From: Pseudopithomyces maydicus
Taxonomy: Eukaryota; Ascomycota; Dothideomycetes; Pleosporales; Didymosphaeriaceae
NCBI GenBank assembly: GCA_026873275.1
Contig: JANTUC010000009.1
Span: forward strand, 1,364,001-1,428,000
Reading direction: 5' to 3'
DNA length: 64,000 bases
Shown: piece after piece, positions 35,201 through 48,873 of the stretch
Layout: each line of letters opens with the position of its first letter
How positions within the stretch are numbered: position 1 is the first letter of the stretch
The notes under the pieces: generated by a model
What the model was told of the DNA's origin: nothing
Database searches by the model: none
What the model saw: only the letters and a program-made list of their open reading frames with translations
Program-made: the position numbers and the translations under genes

Positions 35201-38200
35201 TCGATAGTGGGTACCTTGGAAGCATCTCCGCCGTAAACATCGCGCAATAGGTATTCAATGTGACCATTGTGAACACCATCCAAGATCTCCTTGACTGGCT
35301 CATCGACCTTGGTGGAGTACTTGACGGCCATAGGTCCCTGGAGAATACATGTCCTGCCAACATCTTGGTCAACGACAGCATCCAAATCCTCGGACTGCCA
35401 AAGAGAGTCCTTCTTGAAGAAGAACTCGAACGTATCATCAAGAACAGGCACGAATGGCACCGGCTTCTGTCCACGGCGCTGGCAGAGCAAGAGGAAATGC
35501 TGCACGTCTTGGGCGTTGATGAGCTGCTCAGCCGCTTCGGGGTAAGCCTTGAAGACATTCTCAATGGTCGAATATGGCGTGTTCAGCTCCTCGTATGTTT
35601 GAATGAGAGATTCACTGTTGGACTTGCTGAAACGCTCTTCAACGCGGCGAATGAAGTCGCCTGTCAAACGCTTCAAGCTTTGGTCGATCCAACGATCCTG
35701 GTGCTTCACATACATGAGATCAACCATACGCTGCACAACTTCGGCATAGGTCATGTCCTCAAGATCGACAGATTCACCGTGCTTGTTCTGGCCGAACCAG
35801 ACCTTCTGGAAGTCGTTGTTGAGCTTGGTGATGATGTGCTCGCGCATCTTCTTGAGTTCGGGGATACGCTTAGCCTTGTCCAGACTGAAAATCTTCTGGT
35901 CCATTTCATGCCAGAACAACACACCGCGGGTAGCCAACTTATGAATAGGCTCGCCCATCTCGGAACGCACTGTGATGACACCACCAGCAGGTCCCTTGTA
36001 GGTCTTCTCCCAATCACCATCATCAAGGCCGGGGGCATCAACAATGGCCTGCTTGGCTGCTTTGGAAGTGTGTGCCTCCTTGGAAGTCATCAAGCGGCTA
36101 CCAAAAAGACATCCGTCGAACGGCATTGGGGGATAGCCGAAACGAGTAGACCAGGTACCAGTGAGGTAAGGGTAGGTGTCCTCAGCACCACCGAAACCCG
36201 ATCCTGCAACAAGGATGAGATTATCACACTTGCGGATACGGCTGTACATCTGGAGAATAGGCTGGTGGAAATCTTCGAAAGAGTGGTGACCTCCGCCCCG
36301 ACCACCAGTCCATTGAAGCAAGACTGGGAATCCAGGGTTCGCCTTGGCGATGTTGATGGTCTGCTGGATCGCCTCGACGGAACCAGGCTTGAAGGCGATG
36401 TGCTTGATGCCTAGAGTCTCAATATACTCGTTGGCGACCTCGATCGAAGGGACACCGGCGCCGATAGTCAAACCCTCAATCGGGACACCGTCAGCACGCA
36501 GCTTACCCAAAAGGGGGATCTGCCACGCCATGGCGCGAGGGTTGACATAGATCAAGTTGATGGTGATACCGCGACCAGGAGTGATTGCCTTCTCGACCTT
36601 GGTAATGGCAGCGGTCATGGTCTTTTCATTATAGTAACCACCACCAGCAAGCTCGATCTCGTAACCGGCGTTCATAGTGGCAGCAACAAAATCCCAAGGA
36701 ACCGTGCAGGGCGTCATACCAGCGACCATGACCGGGGGAAGTCCAAGCATGCGGCTCATCTTCGTGTCAACGTAGGTCTGCCCAGTTGACGTTTTGACTA
36801 GGCGAGGGCCATGTTCCTTGACCCAATCGACCGCATACTTGACAGCATGGTCGAAATCGCGATCAAAAATCTCAGGCTTGTACCCAACTTCGGGGTTCTG
36901 GCCATCGAGAGCGCCTGCAAGAATAACACGGACACCAGTTCCGTCCTTATTACGGTTGGTCAAGACACCTAGACCAGAAATGCCACCAGGGCCGAAGTCG
37001 AGAATGTGCGTGGCCTTGGGGAAAACAGTTGCCTTCTCCCACTCGACAGAGTCATTCGTAATCATATGCACAAGTCTTGGGACAACGTTGTCGGAGTCGG
37101 TATCACGAAGATCCTCGCCAGTGTGTGTGTCATACATGGCGATGCCGAGGTCCCTTGCAGCGATCTTGATGTCCTTGAGATCATCTTCCAGCTGTTTCGC
37201 AGCCTCACGAAGATAGGGGCTGTGGAAAGGGGCAGTGATGGGTAGGAATCGGTTGACGAAGCGGATCTTGCGCTCTGTGAAGGGAATTCTTGTCTGGTCA
37301 AGACCGGTAGGAGCTTTGACTTTGCGGAGACGAACGTTCAAACCATACAACGAGATAGGGGGACCGGTAACAACGAAGTTACGGGCGCTGTTGACCAAAG
37401 AGATGGCAATGTGCCTCTCCGGTGGCAAATGCTGGTTTGTCGCGTCAATGTGCTCCTGGACCGCTTTCCTCGAAAGGTCGCGAATGGACAACATAGGGGT
37501 GGGAGTACCCTCTCCATTGTCATCAGAGTCTTGCAGCACGTTGGGCGCAAGTGAGGTGCGAGGATAGGCCTGCTGGCTACGGGAACCGACCCAGAAGAGA
37601 ATTTCAATTGCCTTCTTTGCGGCCTGCTCGAAAGTCTCCCAGTTCTTCGACTCGGCGATGGCAGCAGCAGTGACGACACCCTGGGAATGGCCTGTGACAC
37701 CGCTCAAGCGGCTTCGGAGGTGGCCAGGGTGGCTTCCGAGCACTCTACAGGTAACGACGTAGTGGGCTAGCTGTGTCAACCCAATCAAGGGCAAACTGAC
37801 AGGCGCCGAAACCAAGTAGTCGGTGTCGGGCTGCGAATCTCGGTTGTTGAGCCATCGCATGACATCCAATCCCTTGGAATAGAGTTTCTCGGCACGTGGG
37901 TCACGCGAAAGTGTAAGGAGGTGTTGCGCTTCGGCCGCAATGAAGTCCTCCACGAATGAGGGGTAGGTGTTGTAAATTTCGCGGAGCTCGTCGAAGTACT
38001 CTTCGATGTTGCCCTGGCCACCGAGAACGGCGTACAAGAATGCGTTCTCGTCGGCGGCTTCGCGAAGGAGCGCAGACTCGTGGTACTTGATTGGCCTGTC
38101 CGCCGCGGCGCGAGCGGCGTAGTATGATCGGACGGTGATCAGCTTCTTCTCGGTGATGCCGGGCAGGGTGGCAGCGAGTGCGTGCACCTCGTTTCCTCGG

Positions 38201-38583
38201 AGGAAGGCGCGTTCGAACTCCTGGAGGACCAGCTTGAGCACCTCCTCAAAGGTGTCAGGATCCTCACCCTCCTCGACCTCCTTAGCGACGAAACCGAGGT
38301 ACCGAGCCACCAGCTCTGCCACCGACGAGGGCTCGTCGTCCTGTGCTAGTTCGTCTGTAGGCTCGGGGAGAGTTGCCTTGAAGACATCCCGCAGCTGCTG
38401 GGCATTGTAGTGCAGAGCGACGGGGATGAGGAGTGTGTATTCGAGCGAGCCGTGGGAGAGGACGAGCGGACGCAGCGACGCCTGCGTACGTGGCGTGGAG
38501 ATGCCAGTCTGCGGGCCGGATCCGTACATGTTGGCAAAAGTTGTTCCCTTTATCGGCCTTGCGAGGCGTGCGGCACCTGCCAT
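32235..38583 (-). CDS. FAS1: Fatty-acid synthase subunit beta, 2100 aa
   Basis: Exons 38583-33357 and 33310-32235 with one 46-nt GTAAGT intron, phase kept, giving 2100 aa, the usual size. Domains in order: acetyltransferase with GHSQG near residue 297; enoyl reductase from about 610 (PPVMVAGMTPCTVPWDF, ELAGGGYYNEKTM, flavin-binding GGRGGGHHSFEDFH); dehydratase region around 1530-1640 (GDYNPIHVSRVF, GTITHGMYSS); malonyl/palmitoyl transferase with FAGHSLGEYSALAAL near 1846. Together with FAS2 it forms the cytosolic alpha6-beta6 barrel that makes palmitoyl-CoA from acetyl-CoA, malonyl-CoA and NADPH. The start ATG is the first in frame and is followed by MAGAARLARPIKG. It is divergently paired with FAS2. 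I see no frame break. Confidence 0.99.
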
Positions 38584-39955
38584 GGTCAGTATGCTGCAGG
38601 TACGCTGGTGTGCGGTGGGAGGGCAATGCTCCGCGGCGAAGCTCGGGGGGCATCGGGGGGCATTGGGAGCGGGCAGGCCATGGGGCTCGCAAAGACACGT
38701 ATCTCTGCTGGAGAGCTCTTACCGGTTGCTAGGCAGAAGGAGTGTGAGGGTTCAGATCTGGCAGTCGTGTGAGCGCATGGATTCCGGTTTGGGAAGAGCT
38801 TGCGAGCGGGCAGGGAAGGCACAACTCGCGGGCGGGCAGGCAGGCAGGCAGGCGGGCAGACAGAGGCGGAGGCGCCTTCGTGTGGGCACAGGCAGTCCGG
38901 GCAACGTACTAGGTATTGGTAGAAGCAATTGGAAGCCGGCAGAAGTTAATCTCCAGCAGCGAAGCGGGGACTTGGTTTCGTACTGCAATCCGACGACTGC
39001 AGCTCCCTTGCTACGGATGGACAGCGAGCCGCAGGCGAGGACTGCACGCACACTGCACAGGCACGGGGGTATAAGTAATCAAAAGGAGAGCGGTGAGGGC
39101 AATTGAGAGGGGAGGGAGGCAAGCTGGAGCTCGGGAGAAGGATGGCGTGGGTAAATACGACGGCGTTGTAGCTCGTCGCACTTTTTTGAGAGGTCGCCCG
39201 CTAAGCGGATCCCAGCCGACCCTGAGCGACTGGGGGCTCTGGACGTTGGGCCTGCAGGATGCGGGCCTAGAGAACGCAGGCGTCGTCGCCCTCTCGCGGG
39301 TGGGACGGGCGGGTGCTCCAACGAGGGCGCCTTGGGGGCGATTACTGATAGCAACGGCCGTCGCGCTCAGCTCAACACGCAGCCGTCGTGACGTCCTGAC
39401 GTCGTCTCGCAAGCCGGCCCATTTTCGAGCACAGCGACCGGAACCGGAGGCGTGCGTGCTGGATACGCTACCGCGCCCTAGTGTAGCCAGCGGGGAGCGC
39501 ACTGGCGAAATTTGCTGCCTGTTGAGTGGCCATGGACGCACGGTTGCGCATGCGAGGAGGGCAGGGGTGTGATTTTTGAGAGACCGCCGAGAAGACTGGA
39601 ATTCCTCAACAGCAACGTGCTATCTCCTGCCTGTCCCTGCGAGATAAACAGCCAATGTTGGGTCGCTACCCGTCCTGAACCGCCCGCACCCCTCGCTCCA
39701 CACCACGCCTACTTACAGGCCCGACCGTGGGTCTGACTCTGGAGCTCTCTCCTCCCGTCGAGCTCCAGTCCTCCCTCACACCGCAACAACAGCAGCACGG
39801 CCGCCCCCTCGCTGTCTGCTCCTCCCTCTTTAGACAAGATACCCATCGCTCTTTCCTTTTCGCCCTCCCACAAGATACCCAATTGAGCTCCGGACGCTCG
39901 TCTACCCCTCCTTCGCCCACCCGCCGGACGCACCGCCGGACGCACCCCCGCCGCC
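38584..39955. promoter_or_regulatory. Shared divergent promoter of FAS1 and FAS2 (1.37 kb)
   Basis: Both fatty-acid synthase subunits start from this spacer, which allows matched expression. It contains a GGCA/GGCG tetranucleotide tract (38831-38860), a TGACGTC palindrome repeat near 39389-39403, and a pyrimidine-rich leader before the FAS2 ATG (about 39740-39950). I did not identify a match to a lipid-response element that I would defend. Confidence 0.6.
38831..38860. repeat. (GGCA/GGCG)n tetranucleotide repeat
   Basis: About seven tetranucleotide units lie in the FAS1-FAS2 promoter, roughly 250 bp upstream of the FAS1 start. Confidence 0.8.
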
Positions 39956-42900
39956 ATGCGTCCCGAGGTCGAGCAGGAGCTCTCGCACACGCTGCTCATC
40001 GAGCTGCTCGCATACCAGTTCGCCTCGCCCGTCAGATGGATTGAGACCCAGGATGTCGTCCTCGGCGAGAAGACGACGGAGCGCATTGTCGAGGTCGGCC
40101 CGGCAGACACGCTGGGTGTCATGGCCAAACGCACCCTGGCCTCCAAGTACGAAGCACACGACGCTGCCCTGTCCGTCCAGCGCCAGATCCTGTGCTACAA
40201 CAAGGACGCAAAGGACATATACTACGACGTCGACCCCGTGGAAGACGAGCCAGAGCCAGCTCCAGCCGGTGGAGATGCCCCCGCCGTATCTGCCGCCGCA
40301 CCCTCCGCCGCGCCCGTTGCTGCTGCTGCCCCTCCACCCAGCGCAGGTCCCGCAGCACAGGTGCCCGACGCCCCAGTCACAGCAACCGACATTCTCCGTG
40401 CCCTGGTTGCCCAGAAGCTGAAGAAGCCTCTGGGCGACGTGCCCCTGAGCAAGGCGATCAAGGATCTCGTCGGAGGTAAGACGACCCGCACTTTACCATG
40501 ACACCATGCTAATACATCTCCAGGCAAGTCCACCCTCCAGAACGAAATCCTCGGAGACTTGGGCAAGGAGTTTGGCTCCACGCCTGAGAAGCCCGAAGAC
40601 ACACCCTTGGACGAGCTAGGTGCAGCCATGCAGGCGACCTTCAATGGCCAGCTGGGCAAGCAATCCTCCTCGCTCATCGCACGTCTCGTATCATCTAAGA
40701 TGCCCGGTGGCTTCAATATCACATCTGTGCGAAAGCACCTCGAGACCCGATGGGGTCTGGGACAAGGACGACAAGACGGCGTGCTGCTACTTGCCCTCAC
40801 AAACGAGCCCGCTGCTCGTTTGGGTTCAGAAAACGATGCCAAGGCATGGTTGGATGACATCTCGAACAAGTACGCCGCACAGGCTGGCATTAGCCTGTCT
40901 GCACCGGCAGCTGGCGGTGATGCCGGTGGTGCTACAGGAGGCATGATGATGGACCCCGCTGCCATCGATGCTCTCACCAAAGACCAGCGCCAATTGTTCA
41001 AGCAGCAGCTCGAACTCTTTGCTCGTTATTTGAAGATGGACCTTCGAGCTGGCGACAAGGCCTTCCTCGACTCCCAGAAGGCCTCTTCGGCTCTCCAAGC
41101 ACAATTGGATCTCTGGTCTGCCGAGCACGGCGATTTCTACGCTGCTGGCATTGAGCCGCAATTCACTCCGCTCAAGGCCCGTGTGTACGATTCTTCTTGG
41201 AATTGGGCTCGCCAGGATGCACTGAGCATGTACTACGACATCATCTTTGGCCGGCTTAAGGCTGTTGACCGTGAGATTGTCAGCCGTTGCATTCAGATCA
41301 TGAACCGCTCCAACCCTCTGCTGCTCGACTTCATGCAGTACCACATTGACCACTGCCCAACCGAACGCGGCGAAACCTACGAGCTTGCTAAGGAGCTCGG
41401 TCAGCAGCTTATTGAGAACTGCAAGGACGTTCTTAATGAGGCACCCGTTTTCAAGGATGTAGCCGTCCCCACCGGTCCTCACCTTGACATCGATGCCAAG
41501 GGTAACATGAACTATACCGAGACTCAGAGACCCAGTGTGCGCAAACTAGAGCACTACGTCAAGGAGATGGCCGAAGGTGGAAAGCTTTCGGAGTATGGTA
41601 ACCGTACCAAGGTCCAGAACGACTTGCAGCGCATATACAAGCTCATCAAGCAACAACACAAGCTTTCCAAGTCATCACAGCTTCAAATCAAGAGCTTGTA
41701 CAGCAACGTCATCCGCTCCTTGGCCATGAACGAGGGCCAAATCATTCCCAATGAGAACGGCAAATCGGTCAATGGCAAGAAGGGCCGCAATGGCCGCGTC
41801 CATGGACCTTCTAAGCAGGGCAAGGTAGAGACGGTTCCATTCCTTCACCTCAAGAGGAAGGATGACCACGGTTGGGAGTACAGCAAGAAGCTCACCGGCG
41901 TGTATCTTGATTGCCTTGAGAGCGCTGCCAAGGATGGTGTCACCTTCCAGGGCAAGTACGCACTTATGACTGGTGCCGGTGCTGGATCCATTGGTGCAGA
42001 GGTCCTTCAAGGCTTGATCAGTGGTGGTGCACACGTCGTCGTCACCACGTCTCGATTCTCTCGTGAGGTCACCGAGTACTACCAGTCTATGTACTCTCGC
42101 TATGGCGCACGCGGCTCGCAGCTCATCGTCGTGCCATTCAACCAGGGCAGCAAGCAGGATGTGGAGGCTTTGGTCGACTACATTTTCGACGCTAAGAGCG
42201 GTCTTGGATGGGACCTCGACTACATTGTCCCATTCGCTGCCATTTCTGAGAATGGACGTGAGATTGATGGTTTGGACTCCAAGTCTGAGCTTGCCCACCG
42301 CATCATGTTGACCAATCTTCTTCGACTTCTCGGTGCCGTGAAGACTCAAAAGGCAGCCCACGGCTATGAAACACGTCCTGCCCAAGTCATCCTTCCTCTT
42401 TCGCCCAACCACGGTACCTTCGGAAACGATGGTCTGTACGCAGAGTCCAAGATTGCCTTGGAGACTTTGTTCAGCAGATGGCACTCAGAAAGCTGGGGTA
42501 GCTTCTTGACTATTTGCGGAGCCATCATCGGTTGGACCCGTGGTACTGGCCTCATGGCAGGTAACAACATTGTGGCAGAGGGTGTTGAGAAGTACGGTGT
42601 CCGTACTTTCAGCCAACAAGAAATGGCTTTCAACTTGCTCGGTCTTATGGCTCCTCCGATTGTCAACCTTTGCCAGGTCGAGCCAGTATGGGCTGACTTG
42701 AACGGCGGCTTCCAATACATTCCTAACCTCAAGGATCTTATGACGGATCTTCGCAAAGAATATATGGAGACTAGCGAAGTTCGCAAGGCTGTCATTAAGG
42801 AGAATGCTATCGAGAACAAGGTTGTCAATGGCGAAGCCAGCGAGGCTTTGTACAAGAAGGCCACCATTGAACCCAGAGCCAACTTGAAGTTCGATTTCCC

Positions 42901-45641
42901 CAAGGTTCCCAACTGGGAAAGCGAGGTCAAGCCCCTCAATGGTGATCTCAAGGGAATGGTGGACCTTGAAAAGGTCGTTGTCGTCACTGGCTTCGCTGAA
43001 ATCGGTCCCTGGGGTAACTCCAGGACACGATGGGAGATGGAAGCATACGGCGAATTCTCCTTGGAGGGCTGCGTTGAGATGGCTTGGATGACAGGTCTGA
43101 TCAAGAACCACAACGGTCCCCTGAAGGGCAAGAGCTACTCTGGCTGGGTCGACGCCAAGTCAGGAGAACCGGTCGATGACAAGGATGTCAAGTCCAAGTA
43201 TGAGAAACATATTTTGGAACACTCCGGTATCCGTCTCATCGAACCCGAGCTTTTCCAGGGTTACGACCCCACCAAGAAGCAATTGCTTCAAGAAATCCAG
43301 GTCGAAGAGGACCTTGACCCATTCGAGGCTTCGAAGGAGAACGCAGATGAGTTCAAGAGGCAGCACGGTGACAAGGTCGAAATCTTCGAGATCCCCGATT
43401 CCGGAGAATACACGGTCCGCTTAAAGAAGGGTGCCACTTTGCTCATCCCCAAGGCGCTTCGTTTTGATCGCCTTGTTGCTGGCCAGGTCCCCACTGGCTG
43501 GAACGCGAAGATTTATGGTATTCCGGACGACATCATCTCGCAAGTGGATCCTGTCACCCTGTACGTCCTTGTGTCTACAGCGGAGTGTCTGCTCTCCAGC
43601 GGTATCACCGACCCCTACGAGTTCTATAAGTACGTCCACTTGTCCGAGGTTGGTAACTGCATCGGTTCTGGTATTGGTGGTACGACTGCTCTCCGTGGCA
43701 TGTACAAGGATCGCTTCCTTGACAAGCCTGTCCAGAAGGATATTCTGCAAGAGTCTTTCATCAACACTATGAGTGCTTGGATCAACATGTTGCTGATGTC
43801 GTCTACTGGACCTATCAAGACCCCCGTCGGTGCCTGCGCAACTGCTGTTGAGTCCATTGACATTGGTTACGACACTATCGTAGAAGGCAAGGCTCGTGTC
43901 TGCTTCGTTGGTGGTTTCGATGACTTCCAGGAGGAAGGTTCGTACGAGTTTGCCAACATGAAGGCCACCAGCAATGCCGAGGATGAATTCGCCCACGGTC
44001 GCACACCTCAAGAGATGTCTCGACCAACCACGACTACCAGGAACGGTTTCATGGAATCCCAGGGTTGTGGTATGCAAGTCATCATGGATGCTCGCCTCGC
44101 CATCGACATGGGTGTGCCCATCTACGGTGTGCTTGGCTTCACTGCTACCGCTACTGACAAGATTGGTCGTTCAGTCCCTGCTCCTGGCAAGGGTGTATTG
44201 ACCACTGCTCGTGAGGTGCCATCGAAGTACCCATCTCCCCTTTTGGATATCAAGTACAGGAAGAGACAGATGGATCTTCGCCGCAAACAGATCAAGCAAT
44301 GGCAAGAATCAGAACTGTTGTATCTCCAGGAGGAAGTAGCCGCTATGAAGGATGCTGCAGAGAACTTCAACGAGTCAGAGTATCTGCAAGAGCGCGCTGC
44401 TCATATTGAGCGTGAAGCAAAGCGACAAGAAAAGGACGCCTTGAACAGCTTGGGTAACAACTTCTGGAAGCAGGATCCTCGCATTGCTCCCCTCCGCGGT
44501 GCTCTCGCTACTTGGGGTCTCACCATTGATGACCTTGACGTTGCCTCCTTCCACGGTACCTCTACTGTGGCCAATGACAAGAACGAGTCCGACGTCATCT
44601 GCCATCAAATGCGACATCTCGGCCGTACCAAGGGCAACGCCTTGTTGGGTATCTTCCAGAAATACCTCACCGGTCACCCCAAGGGTGCCGCTGGTGCATG
44701 GATGTTCAACGGTTGCTTGCAAGTCCTCAACTCTGGTCTTGTGCCGGGCAACCGCAACGCAGACAATGTCGATAAGATCATGGAGCAATTCGACTACATT
44801 GTCTACCCATCCCGAACAATCCAGACTGATGGCATCAAGGCCTTCTCCGTCACTTCTTTCGGTTTCGGTCAGAAGGGTGCCCAGGCCATTGGTATCCACC
44901 CCAAGTACCTCTTCGCTACGCTTGATCACACCGAGTTCGCCACCTACAAGCAAAAGGTGGAAGCTCGTCAGAAGACCGCTTACCGTTACTTCCACGACTC
45001 GCTCATCAACAACACGATGTTCCGCGCCAAGGACAAGTCGCCATATGAGGACGAGAGGATGCAGGAAGTCTTCCTCAACCCCAGAGCACGCGTCACTGCC
45101 GACCAGAAGACAAAGAAGTACACCTATCCTAAGAAGCTTGACACAGGTGCGCTCAAGAAGGATGCCAAGGCAGAGGAGACCCAGAAGATGCTCGAGTCGA
45201 TTACCAAGGCATCTGCCTCGGCCAACACCAAGGTCGGCGTAGACGTTGAGCGTATCGATGCGATCAATGTTGAGAACGACACTTTCCTCGAGCGCAACTT
45301 CACTGCGCAGGAGATCGCCTACTGCCAGAAGGCTGCCAGCCCACAGTCCAGCTTCGCTGGTAAGTGGTCGGCCAAGGAAGCCGTGTTCAAATCGTTGGGC
45401 GTTCAGGGTCAGGGTGCCGGTGCTGCACTGAAAGACATCGAGATTGTCAACGATGAGAACGGGGCACCAACTGTCAAGGTAAGACATTCCCGCGCGTAGC
45501 CCTCATGTACATTCACTAACTATATTTAAGCTCTCTGGTACCGCACAACAAGAAGCGAAGCGAGTTGGCTTGAAGGGCGTTACCATCAGCATCAGCCACT
45601 CGGATGACCAGGCCGTCGCTGTCGCTGTCGCCTCTTTCTAG
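39956..45641 (+). CDS. FAS2: Fatty-acid synthase subunit alpha, 1861 aa
   Basis: Exons 39956-40475, 40524-45478 and 45531-45641, all in phase, 1861 aa. Domains in order: N-terminal completion of the malonyl/palmitoyl transferase (RWIETQDVVLGEKTTERIVE); an Ala/Pro-rich linker; acyl carrier protein with the phosphopantetheine Ser in GGKSTLQNEI (Ser about 176, just after intron 1); ketoreductase (ALMTGAGAGSIGAEVLQGL); ketosynthase with Cys about 1278 in VGACATAVES and histidines in SFHGTSTVANDK and LTGHPKGAAG; C-terminal phosphopantetheinyl transferase (VGVDVERIDAIN, AGKWSAKEAVFKSLG), ending SHSDDQAVAVAVASF. The protein activates its own carrier domain and condenses and reduces the growing chain. 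The last exon is only 111 nt. Codon use is typical of strongly expressed genes. Confidence 0.99.
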
Positions 45642-46415
45642 GTGAATAAACAGGGGACATGGTGTTATGGAAGTGCAAGGACGAAGTCTACATTCGTTTC
45701 TAGGATATTTGGCCCGTAGGGTTCTGCTATAGAGGCTCAACTGTGCTTTTGGCGCGGGTGTTTGGAGCGCTGCGTGCACGCGTTGACATGCTCGCATTTG
45801 GACGTTGTATGTGTAGGTAGTTTGTTGATAGCCACAATCACGTATATATTGTAATGCAAAGACGTAAAATAACACATGCGGTCCCGATCTTACATCTACA
45901 CAATAGCGTGTAATACATTGTATTCGTCTACCAGGGTTCAAGGCACAAAGATAAGACGCAGGTCGTCGTTTCCCGTTTCACTCGTTTTGTCACGCGTCGG
46001 CGGGGCTCAACAACATGCAGGATGTTTTACGGTTGGGATTCAGGTTCGGGCGCGACCGGGTCGGTGGGTGGGCCCGGCGCTTTGGGCCAGGAACATATGT
46101 ACTTGCATACATACATGCAGTGATAGCGATAGTGATAAGGGTGCAGGATGACGAGATGGTTTAGATGAATGTGAAAGGTCGAGATAGGATGGTGCGATAT
46201 TGGGTGGCTCGGAACGAAGTTGTTGATAGTGAACATTACGAACGCAAGGGTAAGCACTAGTTTCGGAGCAACAACCATCCCGTATGATGTTGTTGACGTC
46301 CTCTTGTATCCCAATCAGTTCATGGCAGTCTTCCGTCATCTTCGCGCCGCCGCAATAGTTTAGAACCATGCCCAACTTGTTGTATGTAAATTGCTCGTTT
46401 ATATATATTACCCGC
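45642..46415. other. Convergent intergenic region (774 bp)
   Basis: These are the 3' flanks of FAS2 and the P450 gene. A short CATA repeat lies near 46102-46120. No gene is seen. Confidence 0.5.
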
Positions 46416-48050
46416 TCAATTAGAACCAGATCTTTGCTTCAACCTAACCATCAATGGGTGCCGATCGACTAACAGATAAATCCTCTGCTTATCCCATTGA
46501 GTCGGCTGCTCAACAAGCTCGTAGTCGAAAGCCCAGAGCATCCGCGTCAGGATGAGGCGGATCTCTGCCCACGCGAGATGCATGCCAATGCACTTTCGCG
46601 GACCCTCCCCAAAGCTATGTAGCGCGTCGCGATGGTCGTGGAAGAACGGCGATTTCTCCTCCAGAGCAGATGGTAGCCATCTTTCGGGATGGAAGGCCGT
46701 GGCGTCGTGCCAGAGTTTGGGGTCGCGGTATACGGCCCAGGCTAAGATGGAGACGCTGGTCTGCGAGGATGAGATCGTGAACGAATAGGGGAGGGAAGAT
46801 AGTAGCTTACCCCACCGGCAATGGGTATGCCGCATACTGTATCTCCACCTTCAGGGACTTTCCGAGACGGAATCGTGTTTATCGCTGGGCAGAGTCGCAT
46901 GGCTTCGTTCGTGCATGCATTCAGATACGGAAGATCTTTGATAGCCTCGAGTGTAATGTCGTTCTCGTTGTTCAGCGCCCCTCTAATCTCGCTGGTGAGC
47001 CTCTGGTAAGCGACGGGGTGTGCGATCAATTGTGTCATTAGGCCCGACAAGGTGGTTGCGGTAGTTTCGCTCCCTACCATCGTAAGAGACATAAACGTCG
47101 CTTCCACCTCGCCTGGTGTCATCGCGCCTTTCTCATTCCCAGAAATCACATAACTCATGATATCCGGGTGAGATGATTCCCAGCCTAGCCGGCGGTTCAT
47201 CTTGTCGATGACGGCTTTGCCGTATTTCTTCTGCTTTCCCATGAGCACGTACGGATACACGACGTTTGTGAAGAGGGAATTCAAAAGCGGGAAGAAGCGT
47301 ATGGATCTGACTACTGCGTCTGCCCTTATGCTTTGAAGGACCAGTTCGACGAATGGATGGTACTCCGAGGTTTGTAGGCAATCGAACGTCTCGCCGTGGG
47401 CGATGTCACCGATGATGTCGAATGCGGCGAAATTGAACCAAGGGATGATGTTGAATGGCTCACTTGTACCATCAGGATTACCGGTTTTCTCTTGAAATCT
47501 CTGTATCACCAATGCAACGCTCTTCTGGAGCAGCGGCTCTTGCCGCTGCAATGCCTTAAGTGTAAAAGCCGGAGTTAGAATCTTACGCATGCGAGCGTGC
47601 TGATCATGATCGATAGCTGTAGTGACCGCTACGGAGCTGGAAGACATCGTTTTCCACCATACAGGGTCTTTCAAAAAGGGTTTGTTGTTGTTACTTTGCC
47701 TAATGCCCAATATGTCTCGCCAGGCGTCTGGATGGGCAAAGCTAACGGCGTTCGGTTTGATGCGAACAGCGGGACCGTATTTACGATGTAGTGCTTCTAC
47801 TTCTTGGACGGATGCTCCCCTTGCGAATGATGTTGCGAAGGGAATCTTGCTGATCGCCCATAATTTCGGTCCAGGTATATTGCGAAGAGGGTGGATGTAT
47901 AGGTTGTATATCACGGTCAAGAGCCAAGTCTACGCCATGTTATCATTGTACTTTCTTGGTTAGATCTGCTAAATGATGTGCACTGACCAAAGGTAATGAC
48001 AATACGAGAAGCGAGCCCAATGGCAGCTTGCTAGGTAAATATTCAATCAT
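46416..48050 (-). CDS. Cytochrome P450 monooxygenase, 508 aa
   Basis: Exons 48050-47988, 47929-46811 and 46760-46416, phases kept, 508 aa. The 21-residue first exon plus exon 2 start form the membrane anchor (LGSLLVLSLPL then TWLLTVIYNLYIHPL), followed by the proline hinge NIPGPKLW. Canonical motifs: I-helix VGSETTATTL, K-helix ExxR in NEAMRLCP, PERW-type FHPERWLP, and heme loop FGEGPRKCIG with Cys about 451. It is an ER-bound microsomal class II enzyme needing P450 reductase. The overall type resembles fungal benzoate/CYP-like secondary-metabolism and detoxification P450s; the substrate is unknown. Its nearest upstream same-strand neighbour is a PSD-family decarboxylase 0.8 kb away. The start depends on the first small exon with a GTCAGT donor. 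Confidence 0.95.
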
Positions 48051-48873
48051 GTTTGGATCTTAATGTGAAACTGTTTTCAGGCACTGCCACTATGTTTGAT
48101 TATATACTGAAACTTAGATTTATGATATAATCGTTCACTCTTCTGGTTTTTGGGGCGTCCTGAGATCCAAGGATGGGATCTTTAGCACGACGTATAAGCA
48201 AACGCCCTGAAAATACACGCACATGCAGGTGAGATTATAGCTGGTATCTAGTTTGGGAGATATTGCCAAGTTATGGGCTATTTGTGATATATTTTGTGTT
48301 CGACATTGCCGCAGTAAGCGCTCTTTAGTGATACCCATACGAAAGGAGGTCAGTCATCAGGTTTCTATGTTGCATAGAGGAATCGTAAGGAAAGCATCAT
48401 TTCTCGGCTCCAAGAAGTTGTGGGATCGCACGGTCCTGTAAATTAGCTTTTTCTGGGCGATCACTTGGCTAAGACGGCGTCGTATTGGGGGATGAGAGAT
48501 TATTGGGTCGGTTTATAGGGCAAGTTACGACATCGAACGAATATGTGTAGACTACAAGGTCTGCTGTTGACAAACTTGGAATCGTTTTCCAGCCGACCAT
48601 TCTTATTTGGTTCAAGAGATCTATTCGATAAGCGCCGATGAAATTGTCCGTACGGAAACCATCCCGATAGAGATCCTAGGTCTGACAAAGTGAAATTGAA
48701 AACAAATGGTACCCTAAATGATAATCTCTAACCACGGTTGAATGTGGATCAGCTGTAAGCGCTTGCCGATCTTGCTAACATTCATACTACTTGGACTATC
48801 TATGCCGGTTTTATATATGAGACTTTGACCTAGGCATGGTAAGACAGCTACCTAAATGCGCTTTTTAAGGTAA
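48051..48873. other. Intergenic between P450 and decarboxylase (823 bp)
   Basis: This holds the P450 promoter and the 3' flank of the decarboxylase gene. It is relatively AT-rich with no coding signal. Confidence 0.45.

Noticed and set aside
33775..35250. 491-aa open frame on the plus strand
   Set aside because: It lies wholly antisense to FAS1 and shows no domain. It is a composition shadow of a strongly codon-biased gene.
35260..36414. 384-aa open frame on the plus strand
   Set aside because: Also antisense to FAS1, with sequence that mirrors the FAS1 codons. No independent support.
44375..45487. 370-aa open frame on the minus strand
   Set aside because: Antisense shadow of the FAS2 ketosynthase/PPT region.
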